Part shown: positions 56,100 through 63,230 of the stretch, in pieces | How positions within the stretch are numbered: position 1 is the stretch's first letter | How the letters are laid out: the number at the start of each line of letters is the position of its first letter | Assembly: GCF_910584465.1 (NCBI RefSeq) | Contig: NZ_CAJUBK010000008.1 | Coordinates: 1-63,230 of the forward strand | Direction of reading: 5' to 3' | Source: an uncultured Oscillibacter sp. | Lineage (GTDB): Bacteria > Bacillota > Clostridia > Oscillospirales > Oscillospiraceae | Length of the DNA stretch: 63,230 bases | Made by a program: the position numbers and the translations under genes | Notes under the pieces: model-generated | What the model was told of the DNA's origin: nothing | The model's input: only the letters and a program-made list of their open reading frames with translations | The model's database searches: none

Positions 56100-57266
56100 A
56101 TGGGAGCGAAAGAGACCGCCGCGAAGTATCAGGATTACCTCATCGAACAGCGCCGCTGGTTCCACCGGCATCCCGAGTACAGCGAGGAGGAGTTCGAGAG
56201 CTGCAAACACATCCGGGCCGAGCTGGACAAGATGGGCGTGGAGTGGCGCGCCTGCGGCCTGGAGACCGGCACCCTGGCGACGATCCGGGGCGCGAAGCCG
56301 GGCAAGACCATCCTCCTCCGCGCGGACATGGACGCGCTGAAGGTCCAGGAGGAGACGGGCCTCCCCTACGCCAGCGAGAACGCGGGATTGATGCACGCCT
56401 GCGGCCATGACTGCCACATGGCGATGCTGCTGACTTCCGCCCAGGTCCTCAAGGACTTGGAGGGGGAGCTCTGCGGCACCGTGAAGCTGGCCTTCCAGCC
56501 CTCCGAGGAGATCGGCACCGGCGGCAAGTCCATGGTCGCCGGGGGCGCCATGGACGGGGTGGACGGATGCTTCGGCGTCCACGTGTGGGCCGATGTGCCC
56601 TCCGGCAAGGTCTCCGTCGAGGCCGGGCCCCGGATGGCCTCCGCCGACATGTTCAAGATCTATGTCACCGGCAAGAGCTGCCACGGCGCCCAGCCTCATC
56701 AGGGCATCGATCCCGTGGTGGTGTGCAGCCAGCTGGTCAACGCGCTCCAGGTCATCGTCAGCCGGGAGGTGGACCCCAACCAGACCGCCGTCGTGACCGT
56801 GGGCCAGATCAGCGCGGGCACCAGCTGGAACGTGGTGCCGGACACCGGGTTCCTCCAGGGCACCACCCGCACCTTCGACGCCGGCGTGCGCAAGCAGCTG
56901 GAGGAGGCCGTGCGGCGGATGGTGAAGTCCGTGGGCGAGACCTATCGGGCCGAGATCGAGCTGGAGTGGATCCCCATCGTCGCGCCGGTCGTCAACCATC
57001 CGGACATGTCCGCGCTGGCGGCGGAGGCGGCGAAGGAGGTCATCGGGCCCGACGCCCTGGCGCTGTACGACAAGACCAACGGGGCGGAGGACATGTCCTG
57101 CTACATGGAGAAGGCCCCCGGTGCGCTGGCGTTCCTGGGCGTGGGCTGCGAGGCCTGCGGGGCGGTATGGCCCCAGCACAATTCCAAGTTCCGTGTGGAC
57201 GAGTCCGCCCTGATCCACGGGGTGGAGCTGTGCGTCCAGGTGGCTATGGAGCATAACGCGCGATAA
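56100..57266 (+). CDS. M20-family amidohydrolase (paralogue 2)
   Basis: 388 residues. QRRWFHRHPEYSEEEFES, HACGHDCHMAMLL and QPSEEIGTGG are the M20D blocks; GKSCHGAQPHQGIDPVVV is the dimerisation-domain motif. The final AMEHNAR resembles the ends of paralogue 3. AAAAAGGAGAG is the ribosome site. Next gene starts after 12 bases. Confidence 0.92.
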   Translation: MGAKETAAKYQDYLIEQRRWFHRHPEYSEEEFESCKHIRAELDKMGVEWRACGLETGTLATIRGAKPGKTILLRADMDALKVQEETGLPYASENAGLMHACGHDCHMAMLLTSAQVLKDLEGELCGTVKLAFQPSEEIGTGGKSMVAGGAMDGVDGCFGVHVWADVPSGKVSVEAGPRMASADMFKIYVTGKSCHGAQPHQGIDPVVVCSQLVNALQVIVSREVDPNQTAVVTVGQISAGTSWNVVPDTGFLQGTTRTFDAGVRKQLEEAVRRMVKSVGETYRAEIELEWIPIVAPVVNHPDMSALAAEAAKEVIGPDALALYDKTNGAEDMSCYMEKAPGALAFLGVGCEACGAVWPQHNSKFRVDESALIHGVELCVQVAMEHNAR

Positions 57267-57278
57267 GGAGGAGTCTAT

Positions 57279-58445
57279 ATGGGTATCAAGCAGGCCGACG
57301 AGGCCATCAAGAGCTATCTCATCGAACAGCGCCGCTGGTTCCACCAGCATCCTGAGGTCAGCGAGAAGGAGTTCGAGAGCTGCAAGCGCATCCGGGCCGA
57401 GCTGGACAAGATGGGCGTGGAGTGGCGCCCCTGCGGTCTGGAGACCGGCACCCTGGCGACGGTCAAGGGCGCGAAGCCCGGCAGGACCATCCTGCTCCGG
57501 GGGGACATGGACGGGCTGACCGTGCAGGAGGAGACCGGGCTGGAGTACGCCAGCGAGGTCCCCGGCGTGATGCACGCCTGCGGCCATGACTGCCACATGG
57601 CGATGATGCTGGCCGCCGCCAAGATGCTCAACGAGCGGAAGGACGAGCTCTGCGGCACGGTGAGGCTGGCCTTCCAGCCCGCCGAGGAGGTGGCCACCGG
57701 GGCCCGGTCCATGATCGAGCAGGGCGCGCTGGACGGCGTGGACGGATGCTTCGCCATGCACGTCTGGGCCGACGTGGAGTCCGGAAAGGTCGCCATCGAG
57801 GCGGGCCCCAAGATGGCCGCCGCCGACTGGTTCCTCATCGACATCGCCGGCAAGGGCAGCCACGGCGCGGCCCCTCATCAGGGCATCGACGCCGCCCCCG
57901 CCACCGCCGCGATGGTGGAGGCGATCCAGACCATCGTCAGCCGGGAGGTGGATCCCAACCAGCCCGCCGTCATGACGGTGGGCGTGATCGACGTGGGCAC
58001 CCGCTGGAACGTGGTGCCGGAGTACAGCCACATCGAAGGCACCGCCCGCTGCTTCGACCCCGCCGTCCGCCGGCAGCTGGAGGACGGCCTGCGCCGGATC
58101 GTGAAGTCCGTGGCCGAGGCGTACCGGGTGGAGGCCAAGCTGGAGTGGCGCTATATCGTGCCCCCTGTGGTCAACACGCCGGAGATCTCCGCCCTGGCGG
58201 CGGAGGCCGCGAAGAAGGTCATCGGCCCCGACGCCCTGGCCGCCTACGACAAGACCAACGGCGGCGAGGACTTCGCCTATTTCATGGAGAAGGTCCCCGG
58301 CGCGGTGGCGTTCCTGGGCATCCGCAGCGAGGCGTGCGGCGCGGTGTGGGTGAACCACTCCGGGCATTTCTGCGTGGACGAGGACGCGCTGGTCGGCGGC
58401 GCGAAGCTCTACGTCCAGACCGCCATGGATCACAACGCACAGTGA
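57279..58445 (+). CDS. M20-family amidohydrolase (paralogue 3)
   Basis: 388 residues, very close in sequence to paralogue 2 over its length (for example EQRRWFHQHPEVSEKEFESC, GVEWRPCGLETGTLATVKGA), so it is a tandem duplication. HACGHDCHMAMML and QPAEEVATGA keep the metal-binding residues. AAGGAGGAG precedes the ATG. One difference is GDMDGLTVQEETG in place of ADMDALKVQEETG in the first metal loop. Confidence 0.92.
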   Translation: MGIKQADEAIKSYLIEQRRWFHQHPEVSEKEFESCKRIRAELDKMGVEWRPCGLETGTLATVKGAKPGRTILLRGDMDGLTVQEETGLEYASEVPGVMHACGHDCHMAMMLAAAKMLNERKDELCGTVRLAFQPAEEVATGARSMIEQGALDGVDGCFAMHVWADVESGKVAIEAGPKMAAADWFLIDIAGKGSHGAAPHQGIDAAPATAAMVEAIQTIVSREVDPNQPAVMTVGVIDVGTRWNVVPEYSHIEGTARCFDPAVRRQLEDGLRRIVKSVAEAYRVEAKLEWRYIVPPVVNTPEISALAAEAAKKVIGPDALAAYDKTNGGEDFAYFMEKVPGAVAFLGIRSEACGAVWVNHSGHFCVDEDALVGGAKLYVQTAMDHNAQ

Positions 58446-58460
58446 GAGGGAGGAGCCTTT

Positions 58461-59633
58461 ATGAATTTCAAACAAGCCGCGGAAGCCGCTGAGGGCTATA
58501 TCATCGAACAGCGCCGCTGGTTCCACCAGCACCCCGAGCTGTCCCTGGAGGAGGCGGCGACCACCGACAAGATCCAGGCGGAGCTGGAGAAAATGGGCTA
58601 TACCGTCCACCGCTATCCGGACTACAACGGCTGCTGGGCCATGCTGGACGGCGGCGAGGGCAGGACCGTGGCCCTCCGGGCCGACATCGATGCCCTGCCC
58701 GTGGAGGAGAAGACCGGGCTGGCCTTCGCCAGCGAGAACGCGGGCGTGATGCACGCCTGCGGCCACGACTGCCACATCGCCATGCTGCTGGGCGCGGCCA
58801 AGCTGCTGATGGAGCACAAGGACGAGGTCCACGGCAAGGTGAAGCTGATCTTCCAGTCCGGCGAGGAGACCTGCCACGGGGCGGACTACTACGTGGAGCA
58901 TGGGCTGATGGACGGCGTGGACGCCATCTTCGGCCAGCACATCTGGGGCAAGCTGGAGGAGCCCTATCTGAACGTGGAGCCCGGCCGCCGGATGGCCAGC
59001 TGCGACAACTTCACCATCACCGTGGAGGGCCTCTCGGCCCACGGCACCCAGCCGGAGCTGGGCGCGGACGCGCTGATCGGCGCGGCGTCCATCCTGCTGA
59101 ACCTCCAGACCTTCGTCTCCCGGAACAACAGCCCGCTGAACCCCCTGGTCGTCACGGTGGGCGAGATGCACGCGGGCCAGCGGTTCAACATCATCGCCAA
59201 CCACGCGGTGATGTACGGCACCGTCCGGACCTTCGACGCCGCCTTCCGTATGACCGTCGAGGGCCACCTGCGCCGCATCGTCGAGAACACCGCCGCCGCC
59301 CTGGGCGTCAAGGCGAGCCTGGAGTACAACTACTATCTGAGCCCCCTCATCAACGACGACGAGCTGCTGAACGAAGTGGCCCAGAAGGCCGCCGAGAAGC
59401 TCTACGGCCCCGAGGCCACCAAGGAGCTGCCCATGGCCATGGGCAGTGAGGACTTCGCCCTCTTCGCCGACAAAGTCCCCGCCGTCTTCGGCTTCCTGGG
59501 CAGCCGGAACGAGGCCCTGGGCTACACCGCCGGCAACCACAACGACTGCTACACCGTCAATGAAGAGGTCCTGAAGCGGGGCACGGCGATGTACGCCCAG
59601 TTCGCTGTGGACTATCTGGACGCGGCGAAGTGA
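58461..59633 (+). CDS. M20-family amidohydrolase (paralogue 4)
   Basis: 390 residues, more diverged than paralogues 2 and 3: QRRWFHQHPELSLEEAATTD, HACGHDCHIAMLL, QSGEETCHGADYY. Metal ligands remain. The C-terminal part has MGSEDFALFADKVPAVFGFL. GAGGGAGGAG lies upstream. Last gene of the unit, with a terminator 100 bases on. Confidence 0.92.
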   Translation: MNFKQAAEAAEGYIIEQRRWFHQHPELSLEEAATTDKIQAELEKMGYTVHRYPDYNGCWAMLDGGEGRTVALRADIDALPVEEKTGLAFASENAGVMHACGHDCHIAMLLGAAKLLMEHKDEVHGKVKLIFQSGEETCHGADYYVEHGLMDGVDAIFGQHIWGKLEEPYLNVEPGRRMASCDNFTITVEGLSAHGTQPELGADALIGAASILLNLQTFVSRNNSPLNPLVVTVGEMHAGQRFNIIANHAVMYGTVRTFDAAFRMTVEGHLRRIVENTAAALGVKASLEYNYYLSPLINDDELLNEVAQKAAEKLYGPEATKELPMAMGSEDFALFADKVPAVFGFLGSRNEALGYTAGNHNDCYTVNEEVLKRGTAMYAQFAVDYLDAAK

Positions 59634-59732
59634 GACCTCCGGAGGACGGGGGCAAGACCGTCCTGCGAAGGGCCGCATATGGGAGCCGCTTCCTCCCTGG
59701 AGCGGGCGGCTGATGCGAGTGAGAGCATGTTG

Positions 59733-59767
59733 AAGAGGACCCCGGGCCATAGGCCCGGGGTCCTCTT
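59733..59767 (+). terminator. Bidirectional terminator between amidohydrolase unit and nifJ
   Basis: AAGAGGACCCCGGGCC and GGCCCGGGGTCCTCTT are a perfect 16-base inverted repeat with an ATA loop. Confidence 0.92.
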
Positions 59768-59793
59768 ATCTTCGCCGGAAGGATCGCGGCGCC

Positions 59794-62700
59794 TTACTCG
59801 GCGTACATCTCCTTCAGCTTCAGCAGGTGCTGATAGCGGTCCATGGCGGACTTCTCGTTGCGCTGGAACAGCTCGCTGGCCCGGTCGGGGAACTCGCGGG
59901 TCAGGCGGCTGTAGCGGGCCTCGTTCATCAGGAACTCCTGATAGCCGCCCTTGGGCTCCTTGGAGTCCAGGGTGAACTTCGCGCCCTCAGCGGCGGGGTT
60001 GAACCGGAACAGGTTCCAGTAGCCGCACTCCACGGCCTTCTTCATCTCGGCCTGGCAGTTCATCATGCCGCCCTTGATGCTGTGCATCTCGCAGGGGGAG
60101 TAAGCGATGATCAGGGACGGGCCGGGATACGCCTCGGCCTCCTGGATGGCCTTGAGGGTCTGGGCGGGGTTGGCGCCCATGGCGATCTGGGCCACGTAGA
60201 TATAGCCGTAGCTCATGGCGATCTCGGCGAGGGACTTCTTCTTGATCTCCTTGCCGGCGGCGGCGAACTGGGCCACCTGGCCGATGTTGGAGGCCTTGGA
60301 AGCCTGGCCGCCGGTGTTGGAATAGACCTCGGTATCGAAGACGAAGATGTTCACATCGTTGCCGGAAGCCAGGACGTGGTCCACGCCGCCGAAGCCGATG
60401 TCGTAAGCCCAGCCGTCGCCGCCGAAGATCCACAGGGACTTCTTGGAGAGGTACTCCTTATCCTTCAGGATCTCCGCCACCAGCTTGCAGGCATCGCAGT
60501 CGCAGAACTTCGCGCCGGAATCCTTCAGCTCCTTGGCGTGGGCCTGGAACTGGGGCAGCTGGTCGCCGAAGACCTTGGCCGCGTCGGGGCTGGCCGTGAA
60601 GGCCACGATATCGTCCACGGTCATGATGCTCTCTTCCAGCAGCTTCACATACTCCTTGGTGGCCTCGGCGTTGGCCTTGCCGTCCTCCATGGTGTCCAGC
60701 CACTTCTGGGCGGCGTCCTTCAGGCCCTGGTAGGTGTGGGGCACCGCGATCAGGGCCTCGGTCTTGGCCTTCAGGCTCTCGCGGATGGCCTTCTGGCCCA
60801 GGTACATGCCCAGACCGTGCTCGGCGTTGTCCTCGAACAGGGAGTTGGACCAGGCGGGGCCGTGGCCTTCCTTGTTGACGGTGTAGGGAGAGGTGGCAGC
60901 CGGTCCGCCCCAGATGGAGGAGCAGCCGGTGGCGTTGGAGATATACATCCGGTCGCCGAAGAGCTGGGTGACGAGACGGGCATAGCTGGTCTCGGCGCAG
61001 CCCGCGCAGGAGCCGGAGAACTCCAGCATCGGCTGACGGAACTGGCTGCCGGGGACGGTGCTGTCCTGGAGGTCCTTCTTCTCGGAGACCTCGGCCACGC
61101 AGTAGTTGAAGACCTCCTGCTGGGCGGCCTCCTGCTCCTGGGCGACCATCTTCAGGGCCTTCTCGCCCTTCCGGCCCGGGCAGACGCCCACGCACACGCC
61201 GCAGCCCATGCAGTCCAGCGGGGAGACGGCGATGGTGAACTTATAGCCCTTGCCCTTGCCGGTCTTGTCGATGACCTTGGCGGCGGCGGGGAGCTTCGCG
61301 GCCTCCTCCTCGGTCATGGCGTAGGGACGGATGGTGGCGTGGGGGCAGACATAGGCGCACTGGTTGCACTGGATGCAGTTCTCGGGCATCCAGGTGGGGA
61401 CGGACACGGCCACGCCGCGCTTCTCGTAAGCGGCGGCGCCCAGCTCGAACTGGCCGTCCACATGCTTGACGAAGGCGGAGACCGGCAGGCTGTCGCCGTT
61501 CATCTTGCCCACGGGATCCAGGATCGTCTTGACCTGCTCCACCAGCTCGGGACGGCCGGTGCGGACCGTGTTGTCGGGGGCGTCCTGCGCGTCGGCCCAG
61601 GAGGCGGGGACCTCGAACTTGTGGTAGGCCGTGGCGCCGGCGTCGATGGCCTTGTGGTTCATATCCACCACGTCCTGGCCCTTCTTCAGGTAGGAGTGGG
61701 TGGCGGCGTCCTTCATATACTGGATGGCCTCCGCCTCGGGCATGACCTTGGCCAGCTTGAAGAAGGCGGACTGGAGGATGGTGTTGGTGCGCTTGCCCAT
61801 GCCGATCTCGATGGCCAGGTCGATGGCGTTGATGGTGTAGACCTGGATGTTGTTCTCCGCGATATAGCGCTTGGCCACGGCGGGCATGTGCTTATCCAGC
61901 TCCTCGGCGGTCCACTGGCAGTTGATGAGGAAGGTGCCGCCGGGCTTCACGTCCCGGACCATGGGGAAGCCCTTGACGATATAGGCGGGCACGTGGCAGG
62001 CCACGAAGTCGGCCTTATTGATATAGTAGGGGGCGCGGATGGGCTTGTCGCCGAAGCGCAGATGGCTGACGGTGACGCCGCCGGTCTTCTTGGAGTCGTA
62101 CTGGAAGTACGCCTGGACATACTTGTCGGTGTGGTCGCCGATGATCTTGATGGAGTTCTTGTTGGCGCCGACGGTGCCGTCGCCGCCCAGGCCCCAGAAC
62201 TTGCACTCGATGGTGCCCTCCGCCGCGGTGTTGGGGGCGGGCTTCTCCTCGAGGCTGAGGTGGGTCACGTCGTCCACGATGCCGATGGTGAACTGGCGCT
62301 TGGGCTCGGCCTTCGTCAGCTCCTCATACACGGCGAAGACGCTGGCGGGCGGGGTGTCCTTGCTGCCCAGGCCGTACCGGCCGCCGATGACGGTGACGTC
62401 GCTCCTGCCGGCGTTGGCGAGGGAGGCCACCACGTCCACGTACAGGGGCTCGCCCAGGGAGCCGGGCTCCTTGGTGCGGTCCAGGACGGCGATCTTCTTG
62501 CAGGAGGCGGGGATGGCGGCCAGCAGCTTATCCGCGCGCCAGGGGCGGTACAGGCGGACCTTGATGAGGCCGACCTTCTCGCCGTGGGCGTTCATATAGT
62601 CGATGACTTCCTCGGCCACGTCGCAGATGGAGCCCATGGCGATGATGACGCGGTCCGCGTCGGCGGCGCCGTAGTAGTTGAAGAGCTGGTAATCGGTGCC

Positions 62701-63230
62701 TAGCTTCTCGTTGACCTTGGCCATATACTTCTCCACCACGTCGGGCAGGGCGTCGTAGTAGGGGTTGCAGGCCTCGCGGTGCTGGAAGAAGATGTCGCCG
62801 TTCTCGTGAGAGCCCCGCATGTTGGGCCGCTCGGGGTTCAGCGCGTGCTTGCGGAAGGCGTCCACGGCGTCCATGTCGCACATCTCTTTCAGGTCGTCGT
62901 AATCCCACACGGCCACCTTCTGGATCTCGTGGGAGGTGCGGAAGCCGTCGAAGAAGTTCACGAAGGGGACGCGGCCGGAGATGGCGGCCAGGTGGGCCAC
63001 GGGAGAGAGATCCATGACCTCCTGCACGTTGCCCTCGCAGAGCATGGCGAAGCCGGTCTGGCGGCAGGCCATGACGTCGGAGTGGTCGCCGAAGATGTTC
63101 AGCGCGTGGCTGGACACGGTGCGGGCGGAGACATGGAACACGCAGGGCAGCAGCTCGCCGGCGATCTTGTACATATTGGGGATCATCAGCAGCAGGCCCT
63201 GAGAGGCGGTGTAGGTGGTGGTCATCGCAC
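59794..63230 (-). CDS. nifJ: Pyruvate:ferredoxin (flavodoxin) oxidoreductase, N-terminus outside window
   Basis: At least 1145 residues. The frame is open to the right edge; the first visible residues (AMTTTYTASQGLLLMIPNMY) lie inside the usual N-terminal domain, so about 75-80 residues are missing. The 2[4Fe-4S] region has CIQCNQCAYVCPH and CMGCGVCVGVCPG. The TPP domain has SCAGCAETSYARLVTQLFG and the conserved NATGCSSIWGG, then NIFVFDTEVYSNTGGQASKA. It decarboxylates pyruvate to acetyl-CoA with reduced ferredoxin, a central step of anaerobic clostridia. Confidence 0.97.
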   Translation of the reverse strand, partial: AMTTTYTASQGLLLMIPNMYKIAGELLPCVFHVSARTVSSHALNIFGDHSDVMACRQTGFAMLCEGNVQEVMDLSPVAHLAAISGRVPFVNFFDGFRTSHEIQKVAVWDYDDLKEMCDMDAVDAFRKHALNPERPNMRGSHENGDIFFQHREACNPYYDALPDVVEKYMAKVNEKLGTDYQLFNYYGAADADRVIIAMGSICDVAEEVIDYMNAHGEKVGLIKVRLYRPWRADKLLAAIPASCKKIAVLDRTKEPGSLGEPLYVDVVASLANAGRSDVTVIGGRYGLGSKDTPPASVFAVYEELTKAEPKRQFTIGIVDDVTHLSLEEKPAPNTAAEGTIECKFWGLGGDGTVGANKNSIKIIGDHTDKYVQAYFQYDSKKTGGVTVSHLRFGDKPIRAPYYINKADFVACHVPAYIVKGFPMVRDVKPGGTFLINCQWTAEELDKHMPAVAKRYIAENNIQVYTINAIDLAIEIGMGKRTNTILQSAFFKLAKVMPEAEAIQYMKDAATHSYLKKGQDVVDMNHKAIDAGATAYHKFEVPASWADAQDAPDNTVRTGRPELVEQVKTILDPVGKMNGDSLPVSAFVKHVDGQFELGAAAYEKRGVAVSVPTWMPENCIQCNQCAYVCPHATIRPYAMTEEEAAKLPAAAKVIDKTGKGKGYKFTIAVSPLDCMGCGVCVGVCPGRKGEKALKMVAQEQEAAQQEVFNYCVAEVSEKKDLQDSTVPGSQFRQPMLEFSGSCAGCAETSYARLVTQLFGDRMYISNATGCSSIWGGPAATSPYTVNKEGHGPAWSNSLFEDNAEHGLGMYLGQKAIRESLKAKTEALIAVPHTYQGLKDAAQKWLDTMEDGKANAEATKEYVKLLEESIMTVDDIVAFTASPDAAKVFGDQLPQFQAHAKELKDSGAKFCDCDACKLVAEILKDKEYLSKKSLWIFGGDGWAYDIGFGGVDHVLASGNDVNIFVFDTEVYSNTGGQASKASNIGQVAQFAAAGKEIKKKSLAEIAMSYGYIYVAQIAMGANPAQTLKAIQEAEAYPGPSLIIAYSPCEMHSIKGGMMNCQAEMKKAVECGYWNLFRFNPAAEGAKFTLDSKEPKGGYQEFLMNEARYSRLTREFPDRASELFQRNEKSAMDRYQHLLKLKEMYAE

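Noticed and set aside
54675..59750. A 1691-residue minus-strand open frame over the amidohydrolase cluster
   Set aside because: It mirrors four real M20 genes and a transporter; its H/D/G/L-rich composition is the usual shadow of GC-rich codons.
59827..62703. A 958-residue plus-strand open frame opposite nifJ
   Set aside because: Antisense shadow of a clear PFOR gene, with no ribosome site and biased composition.
1..63230. CRISPR arrays
   Set aside because: I saw no series of regularly spaced repeats of 25-40 bases, and no cas-like protein.

Overview
The window is 63,230 bases, mostly GC-rich (roughly 65% by eye). It looks like the chromosome of an anaerobic, high-GC clostridial Firmicute, most likely a gut Oscillospiraceae/Ruminococcaceae-type bacterium. 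The evidence is the gene order (rimP-nusA-rnpM-ylxQ-infB, S10-spc-alpha ribosomal cluster), strong GGAGG ribosome sites, the zinc-ribbon S14 and adenylate kinase, a V-type ATPase operon and pyruvate:ferredoxin oxidoreductase. The genus is not determined here.

Layout. 1-4751 (minus): infB (cut by the window edge), ylxQ with an unusually long tail, rnpM, nusA, rimP and their promoter. 4864-21600 (plus): one ribosomal protein super-operon, rpsJ to rplQ, including secY, adk, map, infA, rpmJ and rpoA, ending in a strong bidirectional terminator. One 378-base non-coding gap interrupts it between rpsN and rpsH. 21688-28210: polysaccharide deacetylase, two tRNA-Ser genes, low-molecular-weight phosphatase, SGNH hydrolase, LrgA/LrgB pair, a DUF1835-like protein, and a secreted CHAP/SLH/copper-amine-oxidase-like protein on the minus strand. 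28388-37304: a complete V/A-type ATPase operon (stalk-I-K-E-C-F-A-B-D) whose K subunit carries the residues of a sodium-binding site.

37197-47980 is an AT-richer integrative element of 10,784 bases inserted in the 3' end of the V-ATPase subunit D gene. A near-copy of the last 36 codons of that gene, plus its terminator, lies at the far end (47981-48182). The copy at the left junction is AT-shifted, so the element appears to carry a replacement gene end and terminator that repair the target. Its cargo: HNH nuclease, serine recombinase, SLH surface protein with a structured leader, a candidate structured small RNA, several unknown small genes, a K/E-rich coiled-coil protein, an excisionase-like protein, a tyrosine integrase, and a DUF4258/YgiT-type toxin-antitoxin pair next to the right junction.

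48138-63230: XRE regulator, NeuD-like acetyltransferase, cupin, AraC regulator, five tRNA genes on the minus strand (Val, Asp, Phe, Gly, then Cys from its own promoter), lspA-rluD, then a catabolic cluster of one M20 amidohydrolase, a membrane transporter and three tandem M20 amidohydrolase paralogues, and finally nifJ (PFOR), cut by the right edge.

The most interesting features are the target-repairing element, its structured RNAs and its self-overlapping promoter/terminator, a conserved palindrome core found downstream of tRNA and ribosomal genes in the same orientation, and the amidohydrolase array.
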